Shown: positions 31,367 to 38,572 of the stretch, piece after piece | Layout of the letters: every line of letters starts with the position of its first letter | How positions within the stretch are numbered: the stretch's first letter is position 1 | Origin: RUG13409 sp045616985 | GTDB lineage: Bacteria; Bacillota; Clostridia; Peptostreptococcales; Anaerovoracaceae | Direction of reading: 5' to 3' | Assembly: GCA_045616985.1 (NCBI GenBank) | Contig: JAZLHU010000032.1 | Coordinates: 1 to 38,572 of the forward strand | DNA length: 38,572 bases | The notes under the pieces: generated by a model | What the model was told of the DNA's origin: nothing | Seen by the model: only the letters and a program-made list of their open reading frames with translations | Databases searched by the model: none | Program-made: the position numbers and the translations under genes

Positions 31367-32653
31367 ATGCAGAAAGTTTATACAAAAATTGAAACAATAG
31401 TCGGCAACGTTGTTACCGTAAAAGCTGAAGGCGTAAGAAACGGCGACCTTGCACTTGTAGGCAGCAGCTACGCAACAGTTATTAAACTTGATAAGGATAC
31501 AGTTGCTCTTCAGGTATTTGCAGGAGCACAGGGTGTCAGCACAACAGACACGGTAAAATTCCTCGGACGCCCGATGATGGTATCCTTCTCAGATCACTTA
31601 CTCGGACGCATTTTCACAGGTTCAGGCGTTCCTCGTGACAACGGCCCTGCCCTCACCGAAAATATGATTCCAATCGGAGGACCTTCCGTTAACCCGGCAA
31701 AAAGAATCGTTCCGAAGACAATGATTCGTACTGGTATTCCGATGATAGACGTTTTCAACACACTTGTTGAAAGCCAGAAGCTTCCTATTTTCTCCGTATC
31801 AGGAGAACCTTACAACCAGCTTCTCTCCCGTATAGCAATGCAGGCAGAGGTTGACGTAATCATCTTAGGAGGCATGGGTCTTAAGTACGACGACTACCTT
31901 ACATTCAAGGACACGCTTGAAAAAGGCGGAGCTATGAGCCGTACCGTAATGTTTGTTCATACAGCATCAGACCCGATAGTAGAATGTACACTTGTTCCGG
32001 ACATGTCCCTGGCCGTTGCAGAGCAGTTTGCACTTGAAGGGAAGAAAGTACTTGTACTTCTTACCGACATGACCAACTTTGCAGATGCGCAAAAAGAAAT
32101 GGCCATTACCATGGAACAGGTACCATCAAACCGCGGTTATCCGGGAGATCTCTACAGCTGCCTCGCATCCAGATACGAAAAGGCTGTAGCATTCGAAGGT
32201 TCAGGCTCCATAACCATTCTTGGTGTTACAACAATGCCGGGTGATGATGTTACCCACCCTGTTCCGGATAACACAGGCTATATTACAGAAGGCCAGTACT
32301 ACTTAAAGAGCGGCCACATCGAACCGTTCGGTTCCCTGTCCCGTCTTAAACAAAATGTAAACGACAGCACAAGAAGCGACCACCGCGGACTTATGGACGG
32401 TATGATCAGACTCTACAGTTCATACAAAGAAAGTCTTGAGAAAAAATCAATGGGCTTCCTCATGACAGAGTGGGACGAAAAGCTTCTTAAATACGGTGAA
32501 TTATTTGAATCCAAGCTGATGGATCTTAGTGTAAACATTCCTCTTGAAGAGGCTCTGGACCTTGGTTGGGAAATCCTCGCAGAATGCTTCGAGCCTAACG
32601 AAACAGGTCTTAAGTCAAACCTCCTGAGCGAAAGATGGCCTAAGAAGAATTAG
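31367..32653 (+). CDS. atpB: V/A-type ATPase regulatory subunit B
   Basis: The 428-aa non-catalytic subunit alternates with A in the head. It lacks a true P-loop; SVSGEPYNQLL stands in its place, as is normal for B subunits. The family blocks RTGIPMIDVFNTLVESQKLPIFS and VLLTDMTNFADAQKEM are clear. AAAGGAGG precedes the start. It is somewhat short compared with archaeal B (about 460 aa), in keeping with the bacterial E-DUF2764-A-B type. Confidence 0.94.
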   Translation: MQKVYTKIETIVGNVVTVKAEGVRNGDLALVGSSYATVIKLDKDTVALQVFAGAQGVSTTDTVKFLGRPMMVSFSDHLLGRIFTGSGVPRDNGPALTENMIPIGGPSVNPAKRIVPKTMIRTGIPMIDVFNTLVESQKLPIFSVSGEPYNQLLSRIAMQAEVDVIILGGMGLKYDDYLTFKDTLEKGGAMSRTVMFVHTASDPIVECTLVPDMSLAVAEQFALEGKKVLVLLTDMTNFADAQKEMAITMEQVPSNRGYPGDLYSCLASRYEKAVAFEGSGSITILGVTTMPGDDVTHPVPDNTGYITEGQYYLKSGHIEPFGSLSRLKQNVNDSTRSDHRGLMDGMIRLYSSYKESLEKKSMGFLMTEWDEKLLKYGELFESKLMDLSVNIPLEEALDLGWEILAECFEPNETGLKSNLLSERWPKKN

Positions 32654-32667
32654 GGGAAGGTGCAAAT

Positions 32668-33282
32668 ATGGCTGTCAAACTTACGAAAAATGAATTAAAG
32701 GTTCAAAAAGATAACCTTAAGCAGTTTGAACGCTATCTTCCGACACTCCAGCTTAAAAAGCAACAGCTTCAATCAGTTATTACCCAGGTTGAAGAAGAAC
32801 TGGAAATGACCGAAAAATCAAGAATCAACATGATAGGAGATTTGGACGACTGGGTTGCAGTTTTTGCAGAAAACAGACTCTTTGAAGAACAGATGCAGCT
32901 CTCGCATCTGGTTGTAGCGGATAAAGTAGTTTGCGACACCGATAACATTGCCGGTGTAAACATACCGGTGTTCAGAGAACTCACATTCAAAGATATTGAA
33001 TATGACGTTGCAGATTACCCGCTCTGGGTCGATACAGCTGTAATAAAGCTCAGAGAAATCGCAAGGCTGGATGCAATCTCAAACACATTGAGAAAGCAAG
33101 TAAACCTACTTGAAAAAGAACTACGTTCAACTGCTCAGAGAGTTAACCTTTTTGAAAAGGTTAAAATACCTGAGACCAAAGAAAACATTCGCGTTATAGG
33201 AATTTATCTCGGCGACCAGCAGACATCCGCTGTTGTTCGCGGAAAGATTGCAAAGAAGAAACTGAAGGGGGCAGACACATGA
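32668..33282 (+). CDS. V/A-type ATPase central-stalk subunit D
   Basis: The 204-aa protein forms a long coiled coil at each end (about residues 1-60 and 130-175) with a short middle domain, the shape of the rotor shaft subunit D. The N-terminal LTKNELKVQKDNLKQFERYLPTL is typical. Its stop overlaps the subunit I start. No subunit F gene is present in the operon, again as in the Bacteroidetes/spirochaete type. Confidence 0.9.
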   Translation: MAVKLTKNELKVQKDNLKQFERYLPTLQLKKQQLQSVITQVEEELEMTEKSRINMIGDLDDWVAVFAENRLFEEQMQLSHLVVADKVVCDTDNIAGVNIPVFRELTFKDIEYDVADYPLWVDTAVIKLREIARLDAISNTLRKQVNLLEKELRSTAQRVNLFEKVKIPETKENIRVIGIYLGDQQTSAVVRGKIAKKKLKGADT

Positions 33283-35105
33283 TAGAAAAAATGAAAGTTC
33301 TTCATATTGTCAGCGAAGCTTCCAGAAAGAAAGAACTTCTTGACCAATTAAGAGACCTTGGCGTTGTGCACTTTGCAGAGAAAAGGTCGGCAGACAAAGC
33401 TTGCCTGGACAGATTCAGCTCTCTTTCAAAAACAGCACTGACACTCAAGGACTACGCACCAAAGGAGTTTGCAAAAGAAACCCTTCCTGACGCAGAATTC
33501 GAAGAATTATTTGAAAAGACGGTAGAAGCAATCGACCTTAAAAAGAGCCTCGCCTCTGCAAAAGGAAGTGCAATTTCTGCCGCAGACAAAATCAGAAATT
33601 GGGGCAGCTTCTCCCCTGCAGAAATCCAAGATTTAAGAGCTCAAGGCTATAATCTTCATTTCTACAGACTGGATAAGAAAACCATGGAGGCTCTTGCAGC
33701 AGATGAAGAATACAAATTCATCAGCCTCTCCCCAATTGAAAAGATGCCAACAGTTGCCGTGCTCGGTCAGCTTCCCGCTTCGTATCAATCAAGCGAATTC
33801 GTTCTTCCTGTTAAGGGACTTGATGAACTTGAAGCAGAAATAGCAAACTGCGATGCAAAACTGAATGAATGTGAAGAAATACTTAAGGCTGCAGCAGTTC
33901 ACATTCCAAGCTTTAATGAACAAATGCTTAAAGCTCAAAACGATGAAGAATATTCATCTATGAGCAACACCACCGATGGATCAGACGGCCTTATCTGGCT
34001 GTCAGGATATATTCCTGAAGCTGAGACCGAGAATTTCAAGGCACTTGCTTCCAGAGAAAATTGGGCATGGGCACTGGACGATCCTGATGAAGACGATGAA
34101 CAGATACCAACTAAAATCAAGTACAGCAAGATCACAAGACTTATGATTCCGGTATTCGACATCTTGGGAACGGTTCCCGGATACAGAGAATATGATATCT
34201 CATTCTGGTTTCTTGGATTCTTTACTCTGTTCTTTGCAATGATTATAGGAGATGCAGGATATGGTCTTATCTTCTTCCTTGCTGCAATCGGACTTCATAT
34301 AAAGGGAAAGAAACTCAGCGATATAGTAATGCTGCTGTATGTACTGTCGATAGGCACAATAGTGTGGGGATCTCTTACGGGAACATGGTTCGGACTTGAA
34401 GGAGCAATGCAGATTCCTTTCTTAAAGAGTCTGGTAATTCCATCGTTTGCAAACTATCCGGAATACTTCGGAGTTTCAACAACAGCTCAGCAAAATGCCA
34501 TTATGAAGTTCTGCTTCATAATCGGCGCCATCCAGCTTACACTTGCCTGCATCATGAACATAAGACGAAAGGTCAAGGCAAAAGATTTAAGCATGGTTGC
34601 AGACCTCGGATGGCTGCTCGCAATTGATGCACTGTACTTCGTTGTTCTCTTCCTTGTAATAGGAGAACAGATAGACCTTATCCCCGTTGCGATCGTAGTA
34701 ATAATCGGCTTCCTGCTGGTTGTATGCTTTGGCGGAATGGCTCCTGACAAAACCTTTGCAGAAGGTTTAAAAGCGGGCCTTGGTGATGCCTTCACCACCT
34801 TCCTGAATACAATCAGTGCTTTCGGAAACATCATGAGCTACATCAGACTCTTTGCTGTAGGTATGGCATCGCTGGCCATAGCACAGAGCTTCAACAACAT
34901 GGCGGCAGGTTTCTCAGGTCCGCTGGTAATAGTCGGAGCCATCATCATGATTATCGGTCATGTACTTAACCTGGTTATGGGACTTCTCTCAGTAGTAGTT
35001 CACGGCGTAAGACTTAACCTCTTGGAATTCTCCGGACAGCTCGGAATGGAATGGTCCGGAACAGCATATAATCCATTTAAAAAGTTAGATAAGATTAAAA
35101 AGTAA
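33279..35105 (+). CDS. V/A-type ATPase membrane subunit I (a-type)
   Basis: The 608-aa protein has an N-terminal cytoplasmic domain (about 1-300) with coiled-coil segments, then about seven to eight membrane segments. The FGNIMSYIRLFAVGMASLAIAQSF segment carries the conserved arginine needed for ion passage next to the K ring, and GDAGYGLIFF is the other landmark. It forms the half-channels of the ion path. The start overlaps the subunit D stop by four bases. Confidence 0.94.
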   Translation: MIEKMKVLHIVSEASRKKELLDQLRDLGVVHFAEKRSADKACLDRFSSLSKTALTLKDYAPKEFAKETLPDAEFEELFEKTVEAIDLKKSLASAKGSAISAADKIRNWGSFSPAEIQDLRAQGYNLHFYRLDKKTMEALAADEEYKFISLSPIEKMPTVAVLGQLPASYQSSEFVLPVKGLDELEAEIANCDAKLNECEEILKAAAVHIPSFNEQMLKAQNDEEYSSMSNTTDGSDGLIWLSGYIPEAETENFKALASRENWAWALDDPDEDDEQIPTKIKYSKITRLMIPVFDILGTVPGYREYDISFWFLGFFTLFFAMIIGDAGYGLIFFLAAIGLHIKGKKLSDIVMLLYVLSIGTIVWGSLTGTWFGLEGAMQIPFLKSLVIPSFANYPEYFGVSTTAQQNAIMKFCFIIGAIQLTLACIMNIRRKVKAKDLSMVADLGWLLAIDALYFVVLFLVIGEQIDLIPVAIVVIIGFLLVVCFGGMAPDKTFAEGLKAGLGDAFTTFLNTISAFGNIMSYIRLFAVGMASLAIAQSFNNMAAGFSGPLVIVGAIIMIIGHVLNLVMGLLSVVVHGVRLNLLEFSGQLGMEWSGTAYNPFKKLDKIKK

Positions 35106-35117
35106 AGGAGATACATT

Positions 35118-35555
35118 ATGATAGTTAGTGAATTTGTAGGAATGGCTGCAGCTCTTGGACTTTCAGCAGTTGGATCAGCATTTGGCGCAGGCTTTGCGGC
35201 TCAGTCATCTGTCGGCGCCTGGAAAAAGTGCTATGCAAACGGTAAGCCGGCTCCATTTATTATGGTAGCCTTCTCCGGTGCACCGCTTACACAGACAATT
35301 TACGGCTTCCTTCTTATGAACTTCATCAAGAGTGCCGTTGAAGGCGGAGCAAGCGCAGAGCTTGCAATGTTCGCAGGATTATTCGGAGGCCTTGCAATCG
35401 GTCTTTCCGCATTCTTCCAGGGCAAAGTTGCAGCAGCTTCAGCTGATGCACTCGGCGAAACAGGAAAAGGTACCGCAAACTTCTTCATTGTAATCGGTAT
35501 CATAGAAACAGTAGCTCTGTTCACATTGGTATTCTGCTTACTGCTTCTTCAGTAG
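35118..35555 (+). CDS. V/A-type ATPase rotor subunit K
   Basis: The 145-aa proteolipid has four membrane segments, a duplicated helical hairpin. E130 in IGIIETVALF is the ion-binding carboxylate. T58, Q59 and Y62 (LTQTIYG) and Q101 (FFQG) correspond to Thr64, Gln65, Tyr68 and Gln110 of the Na+-binding NtpK of Enterococcus hirae. That set suggests a Na+ rather than H+ rotor. AAAGGAG precedes the start. It is the last gene of the operon. The ion specificity is inferred from ligand identity, not measured. Confidence 0.93.
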   Translation: MIVSEFVGMAAALGLSAVGSAFGAGFAAQSSVGAWKKCYANGKPAPFIMVAFSGAPLTQTIYGFLLMNFIKSAVEGGASAELAMFAGLFGGLAIGLSAFFQGKVAAASADALGETGKGTANFFIVIGIIETVALFTLVFCLLLLQ

Positions 35556-35570
35556 CATGAGCAAAGATTT

Positions 35571-35796
35571 AACTGAATAGGTCAAACCAAACAGAAAGTG
35601 CACTGCAGCTCGACCACGGCTCTCGCCTGGCTGAGGCTTAACGCAGCGGTACTAAGCTCTGTCTTCACATCCGAATTCAAAAACCCTGCCTATAAGGCAG
35701 GGTTTTCTCATCGTCTGCTTGCCAATCGCTAAGTACCGGCTACCGCGGACGGTCTCACTTGCAGCACACTTTCTGTTTGTCTCGGCTTATTCAGTT
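35571..35796. repeat. 226-bp long-stem inverted element (candidate ncRNA or MITE)
   Basis: The arms 35571-35615 and 35751-35796 are near-perfect inverse complements over about 45 bases, both starting AACTGAATA when read inwards. CAAACAGAAAGTG is shared exactly. Inside, GGTACTAAGC (35648-35657) pairs with GCTAAGTACC (35728-35737) with one mismatch, and a perfect hairpin sits at the tip. A long closing stem, a lop-sided central bubble and an apical stem recall 6S RNA, but I find no sequence match that proves it. A miniature inverted-repeat transposable element is the main alternative. The right arm includes the final codons and stop (ACTGAATAA) of the downstream methyltransferase gene. Confidence 0.5.
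35680..35706. terminator. Bidirectional terminator between convergent genes
   Basis: AAAACCCTGCC (35680-35690) pairs perfectly with GGCAGGGTTTT (35696-35706) around TATAA. On the plus strand TTTTCTC follows; on the minus strand a TTTTT run follows. It can end both the V-ATPase operon and the convergent RNA methyltransferase transcript. It is also the tip of the larger 35571-35796 structure. Confidence 0.75.
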
Positions 35797-36932
35797 TTCT
35801 TTTCCGACTTTACTCCATAGTACTGATAATAGCAGCTTTCAATATCGCCGTTATAGAGCTTTCTTCGGCGGTCAGCCTCGCGACCCATTTTCTTCTCAAA
35901 GGTTTTGTCCGGAGTGATCAGGAATAAAGACCATGTCGGGTTTATTTTAAGGAAGTACCGAAGGTTCTCATAGATGGCATCTATTTCTTCATCGTCTCCT
36001 ATGCGCCGGCCGTAGGGAGGATTGCAAATCAGCATGCCCCTTTCACCCTCGGATTTAAGGTCTTTTACATCCATAAGCTTAAATTCGATACAATCGTCAA
36101 CTCCGGCCTCTTCGGCATTTCTCCCGGCAGCCCTGACCGCTCTCGGGTCTATATCCGATGCAATTATCTTAAAGTCTGCGTTAAGGTCTATTGCTTTAAA
36201 TGCAGCAGCCCTTTCCTCCTTCCAGATTTCTTCTGGAATATTTTCCCAATAAGTGCAGTCGAACTTTCTTGAAAGTCCGGGAGCCTGGTTTCTCGCCATC
36301 ATGGCAGCCTCAATTGCAATTGTGCCGGAGCCGCAAAAAGGATCCACCATCATTCTGCCGGGCTTAAAGAACGAAAGGCTCACCATTGCGGCAGCCATAT
36401 TTTCCTTAATGGGAGCCGGAACGGATTTTACTCTGTAGCCTCTGTCGTGAAGACCGCTTTTACCGACAGTATCTATCATCAGGACACATTCATCCTTCTG
36501 AAACATAAATCTTATTGTGTAAACAGGCCCGTTCTTAGGCATCCTGTTTATGCTATATACCCTGCATAGTCTGTTTGCTATTGCTTTCTCAATTACAGAC
36601 TGACAAGCAGGAACTGAGTGAAGCTTGGACCATGCCGAGCTCCCCGTAACAATAAAATGAGCGTTTAATGGAAGCCATTCCTCCCAGGAAATCTTTCCGG
36701 CTGCCTGAAAAAGCTCTTCAAAGGTCAGCGCCTTAAATTCGCCCATCTTAACGTAAACTCTGTCGGCACACCTGAGCCAGAGGTTGGACCTTACAATAGC
36801 CCGAAGGTCGCCAAGGTAAGTAAGCCTGCCGTTTCTTGAGTCCGTAATCTTATAGCCAAGTGCCTCTATTTCTCTTTTTACAATCGCTTCAAGCCCAAAG
36901 GTTGAACTGGCAATCAATTCAAATTCTTTCAT
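35787..36932 (-). CDS. THUMP-domain class I RNA methyltransferase (RlmL/YpsC-like)
   Basis: The 381-aa protein has an N-terminal ferredoxin-like plus THUMP RNA-binding region (about 1-160) and a Rossmann methyltransferase domain. The SAM loop DPFCGSGTIAIEAA is near residues 198-211 and the N6-adenine/N2-guanine-type catalytic NPPYG is near residue 305. It is most like the RlmL N-terminal half or Bacillus YpsC, which are linked to 23S rRNA guanine N2 methylation. The start overlaps the stop of the upstream E2-like gene (TAATGA). The last codons lie within the right arm of the inverted element, so the very C-terminus (KSEKKTE) may be altered relative to relatives. Confidence 0.9.
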   Translation of the reverse strand: MKEFELIASSTFGLEAIVKREIEALGYKITDSRNGRLTYLGDLRAIVRSNLWLRCADRVYVKMGEFKALTFEELFQAAGKISWEEWLPLNAHFIVTGSSAWSKLHSVPACQSVIEKAIANRLCRVYSINRMPKNGPVYTIRFMFQKDECVLMIDTVGKSGLHDRGYRVKSVPAPIKENMAAAMVSLSFFKPGRMMVDPFCGSGTIAIEAAMMARNQAPGLSRKFDCTYWENIPEEIWKEERAAAFKAIDLNADFKIIASDIDPRAVRAAGRNAEEAGVDDCIEFKLMDVKDLKSEGERGMLICNPPYGRRIGDDEEIDAIYENLRYFLKINPTWSLFLITPDKTFEKKMGREADRRRKLYNGDIESCYYQYYGVKSEKKTE

Positions 36933-37801
36933 TATTCGTATCCGAATCCGCTTGAAGCACTGATCGGTTCCTCAAACATCTCGGTTTTTTTGAACATCTC
37001 CCTTACAAGCTTAAGACTTTTTGCAAAGTAGAAGCCGTCACCGATCCGCTCGTCAATTGTAACGCCGATGCTGACAATATCCCTGACCTGCTGAGTCATG
37101 TCGTCCATCAAAACCATTTCCTTATGTATTTCACCTATGGTGACCATAATTGAATTTGTTCCGTAGTTATTAAGATGATGATAACAAGCCGGACACTTGA
37201 CAGAGCCAAGGTTGCTCAAAAGAAACGTTGTATAATTTGTATCCCCTGTCCTGAATCCAAGCGGCACAAGTCCCCAGAAATCGAGCCACCTTACGAATCT
37301 GACAAAAAACATAAGCAATAAATGCGGCAGCTTTGCAAATGTATCCAAAGTCTTGTCAATTCCGCCCGTGGAGGTTTCGCTCTTTCTGATTTCATTAACG
37401 TCTCCGATGATTTTTTTTGTAATGTCAAAAAGGCAGTCATTCATCTCCGGAACAAGAACCATTAAGGATTCTTCGGACTTATCAACAAATCTTCTTCTTA
37501 CAATAAAGCTGAGGCTGACCTTTTCTCTTTCGTAAAACCTGTGACCCCTTATAAACCTGTTCATCCTTGGCCTTTCGTATGCCATCTTTGTAAGAGCATA
37601 AATTATGCAGTGAAATACCGTAATCTTGTAGTCAGGATGCTTTGCGTTTTCCTCTTCCAAGTATTTTAAAAGATCCGTAATATCAAAATCTTCAAGAAGA
37701 TAAGCCTCATTATCCGCTCTTTGCGGGAACAAATGCGCCATGATAACAGGAAGTCCCGGAAGATCCTTAACTCTATGCTCTTTTAAATAACTTGTATCCA
37801 T
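36932..37801 (-). CDS. E2-like (CAT-fold) acyltransferase homologue with altered active site
   Basis: The 289-aa protein resembles the catalytic domain of 2-oxoacid dehydrogenase E2 / chloramphenicol acetyltransferase. FLLSNLGS and NNYGTNSIMVTIGEI match the conserved core, and the C-terminal active-site block is present. The catalytic HxxxDG is ExxxDG here (E251, D255, G256), so the general-base His is replaced by Glu. No lipoyl or subunit-binding domain is present. It is cotranscribed with the RNA methyltransferase by overlapping codons. Similar stand-alone proteins occur in clostridia, with unknown substrates. It may be an acyl-binding or structural protein rather than an active acyltransferase. 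Confidence 0.7.
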   Translation of the reverse strand: MDTSYLKEHRVKDLPGLPVIMAHLFPQRADNEAYLLEDFDITDLLKYLEEENAKHPDYKITVFHCIIYALTKMAYERPRMNRFIRGHRFYEREKVSLSFIVRRRFVDKSEESLMVLVPEMNDCLFDITKKIIGDVNEIRKSETSTGGIDKTLDTFAKLPHLLLMFFVRFVRWLDFWGLVPLGFRTGDTNYTTFLLSNLGSVKCPACYHHLNNYGTNSIMVTIGEIHKEMVLMDDMTQQVRDIVSIGVTIDERIGDGFYFAKSLKLVREMFKKTEMFEEPISASSGFGYE

Positions 37802-37845
37802 ACTCTATTAACTCCTTTTAGGTTCGTCACCATATCATACAGTGT

Positions 37846-37908
37846 ATTATACCATGCCTCATGATTTTCACAATAATACTTGACAATTATATATGCCTTT
37901 TGTATAAT
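37846..37908. promoter_or_regulatory. Facing promoters for the tRNA cluster and the E2-like gene
   Basis: Plus strand: TTGACA (37880-37885) and TATAAT (37903-37908), exact consensus at 17-bp spacing, 12 bp before tRNA-Asn. Minus strand: TTGTGA (37868-37873) and TATAAT (37846-37851) at 16-bp spacing, drive the E2-like/RNA methyltransferase pair. The -35 elements are only six bases apart, so the two polymerases may compete. Confidence 0.85.
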
Positions 37909-37919
37909 AATCAGGTCAT

Positions 37920-37996
37920 TCCGAAGTAGCTCAGCTGGTGGCAGCGCGTGACTGTTAATCATGAGGTCGTCGGTTCAAGTCCGACCTTCGGAGCCA
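37920..37996 (+). tRNA. tRNA-Asn (anticodon GTT)
   Basis: A 77-nt gene with CCA encoded. The acceptor stem TCCGAAG/CTTCGGA is perfect, the anticodon loop is CTGTTAA, and the T-arm contains GGTTCAAGTCC. A consensus promoter lies just upstream. Confidence 0.96.
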
Positions 37997-38001
37997 AAAT
38001 A

Positions 38002-38030
38002 TTTCGGCGGAGCCTTTGGCCCCGCCGAAA
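38002..38030 (+). other. Spacer hairpin between tRNA genes
   Basis: TTTCGGCGG (38002-38010) pairs with CCGCCGAAA (38022-38030). No T run follows on the plus strand, so a processing signal for the tRNA precursor is more likely than a terminator in that direction. Confidence 0.55.
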
Positions 38031-38063
38031 AAATATGAAAGTATCCAAGGATTTCGGTTTTGT

Positions 38064-38150
38064 GCCTGGGTGGCGGAATAGGCAGACGCAGGGGACTTAA
38101 AATCCCCCGGTGGCAACATCGTACCGGTTCAAGTCCGGTCCTAGGCACCA
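38064..38150 (+). tRNA. tRNA-Leu (anticodon TAA)
   Basis: An 87-nt class II tRNA with a long variable arm and encoded CCA. The acceptor stem GCCTGGG pairs with CCTAGGC with one G-U. The anticodon loop is CTTAAAA, giving UAA, which reads UUA/UUG. Confidence 0.95.
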
Positions 38151-38155
38151 TATAT

Positions 38156-38231
38156 CGCGGAGTGGAGCAGTTGGTAGCTCGGGAGGCTCATAACCTCCAG
38201 GTCGTAGGTTCAAGTCCTGCCTCCGCAACCA
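38156..38231 (+). tRNA. Initiator tRNA-fMet (anticodon CAT)
   Basis: A 76-nt gene with encoded CCA. The first pair is the C1-A72 mismatch that marks initiators (CGCGGAG with CTCCGCA). The anticodon arm GGAGG-CTCATAA-CCTCC contains CAT. The second G-C pair block next to the loop is GG/CC rather than the GGG/CCC seen in many initiators. Confidence 0.92.
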
Positions 38232-38236
38232 TAACT

Positions 38237-38281
38237 GATACGGTAATTGATACAATAGTGTCGATTACCGTATCGTTTTTT
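38237..38281 (+). terminator. Rho-independent terminator of the tRNA cluster
   Basis: A 17-bp stem (GATACGGTAAT... with ...ATTACCGTATC, two G-U pairs) has a 4-nt loop and is followed by GTTTTTT. It begins six bases after the initiator tRNA. Confidence 0.9.
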
Positions 38282-38433
38282 ATGCCGTAAAACCCTTTGT
38301 ATATCAACGGCTTGCAAGGCATAGGGTGCAAAGCCTTATCCCGGCAGTCTGCCGGAAAAACTTTCGTTGGCGATTTCAAGCACAATATTGAAAAATCATA
38401 CTTCCTATCGTTTCAAGCCGTCAAATCGTTTCA
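38282..38433. other. Non-coding spacer
   Basis: No gene is seen here. It contains a perfect CCGGCAG-T-CTGCCGG palindrome at 38341-38355 without a T run on the plus strand, and two direct copies of TCGTTTCAA at 38408 and 38426 close to the intron end. It would be the 3' exon flank of the group II intron. Confidence 0.5.
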
Positions 38434-38572
38434 ATCGAGTAGGGGCTAATTTCTAGCCCCTCTCACACCACCGTACGTGCCGTTCGGCATACGGCGGTTC
38501 AATTCAAATAGTAATCTAAACAACTGAGAAGTCCTCGCTTTGCGAGGATTTCTTTTGATATTAGGTGTAGTC
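38434..38572 (-). mobile_element. 3' end of a group II intron (domains V and VI)
   Basis: On the minus strand, GAACCGCCGTATGCCG...CGGCACGTACGGTGGTG (38466-38500) folds into the short hairpin and internal bulge of domain V with GTACGGTGG on its 3' side. Domain VI follows as AGGGGCTAG...CTAGCCCCT-type pairing (38441-38461) ending in CTACTCGAT, the usual bacterial 3' splice region. The 5' part and any reverse transcriptase gene lie beyond the window, and no reading frame is visible in the 139 bases seen. A plus-strand hairpin TCCTCGC/GCGAGGA with T-rich tail lies at 38532-38556, inside the intron. Confidence 0.82.

Noticed and set aside
35571..35796. T-box leader or RNase P RNA
   Set aside because: The T-box antiterminator sequence and the conserved RNase P blocks are absent, and there is no aminoacyl-tRNA-related gene downstream.
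38060..38290. 76-codon plus-strand frame
   Set aside because: It runs across tRNA-Leu and tRNA-fMet and the terminator stem; it is not a gene.
38188..38385. 65-codon minus-strand frame
   Set aside because: It crosses the initiator tRNA and terminator in antisense and has no ribosome site.
1..38572. CRISPR array, prophage or insertion sequence
   Set aside because: No regularly spaced direct repeats, no phage structural genes and no transposase were seen; the only mobile DNA signal is the group II intron end.

Overview
The window looks like the chromosome of an anaerobic Firmicute (class Clostridia; I cannot name the genus). It carries most of a Wood-Ljungdahl (reductive acetyl-CoA) gene set, a tetrahydrofolate (THF) riboswitch of the type known from Firmicutes, AGGAGG-type ribosome binding sites and well-formed TTGACA/TATAAT promoters. 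The GC content is moderate and codon use looks even throughout, so I see no transferred island, apart from a group II intron end at the right edge.

Layout. (1) 1-3520: a partial AAA+ ATPase, an HExxH-containing hypothetical protein, FolC and the folate importer component FolT behind a THF riboswitch, all on the minus strand. (2) 3517-8220: 5-formyl-THF cyclo-ligase, two copies of methenyl-THF cyclohydrolase (FchA), formate-THF ligase (Fhs) and an AcsE-like methyltransferase. (3) 8221-17971: the corrinoid/acetyl-CoA synthase operon. In transcription order it is a free-standing methyl-corrinoid protein, a leaky terminator, a His-rich protein, CooT, a 75-aa protein, a CooC/AcsF ATPase, AcsD, AcsC, AcsE, AcsB copy 1, the reductive activator (RACo/AcsV) and a DUF3786 protein. 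(4) 18269-23285: a PucR-type regulator, a GPH-type symporter, an unknown membrane protein and a UroD-family methyltransferase. (5) 23386-28211: a second operon, CooS - CooC - AcsB copy 2. (6) 28427-35555: a V/A-type ATPase operon (E, DUF2764, A, B, D, I, K) on the plus strand. (7) 35556-38572: a large inverted-repeat element, an RlmL-type RNA methyltransferase, an E2-like acyltransferase with an altered active site, three tRNA genes and the 3' end of a group II intron.

How it fits together (inference). Fhs and FchA carry formate to methenyl-THF. The UroD-family methyltransferase, methyl-corrinoid protein and second AcsE-like methyltransferase could together move methyl groups from an imported O-methyl or other methylated substrate onto THF. 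AcsE, AcsCD, CooS and one or both AcsB proteins then make acetyl-CoA. CooC, CooT and the His-rich protein would supply nickel to CooS and AcsB, and RACo would repair oxidised cobalt. The V/A-ATPase K subunit carries a Na+-type ligand set, so energy conservation may use sodium. FolD, MetF, hydrogenase, formate dehydrogenase and Rnf are not in the window.

The strongest new observation is regulatory. The promoters of the cooS operon and of the methyl-corrinoid gene share an 18-bp inverted repeat that is 16/18 identical. In both it lies exactly 21 bp upstream of the -10 hexamer, centred near -42, which is the geometry of a class II activator site. A third promoter (fchA2) has an 18-bp inverted repeat at the same distance but with a different sequence. 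Other notable points are two diverged AcsB paralogues that both keep all A-cluster ligands, and a riboswitch expression platform that can be read directly as two competing hairpins.
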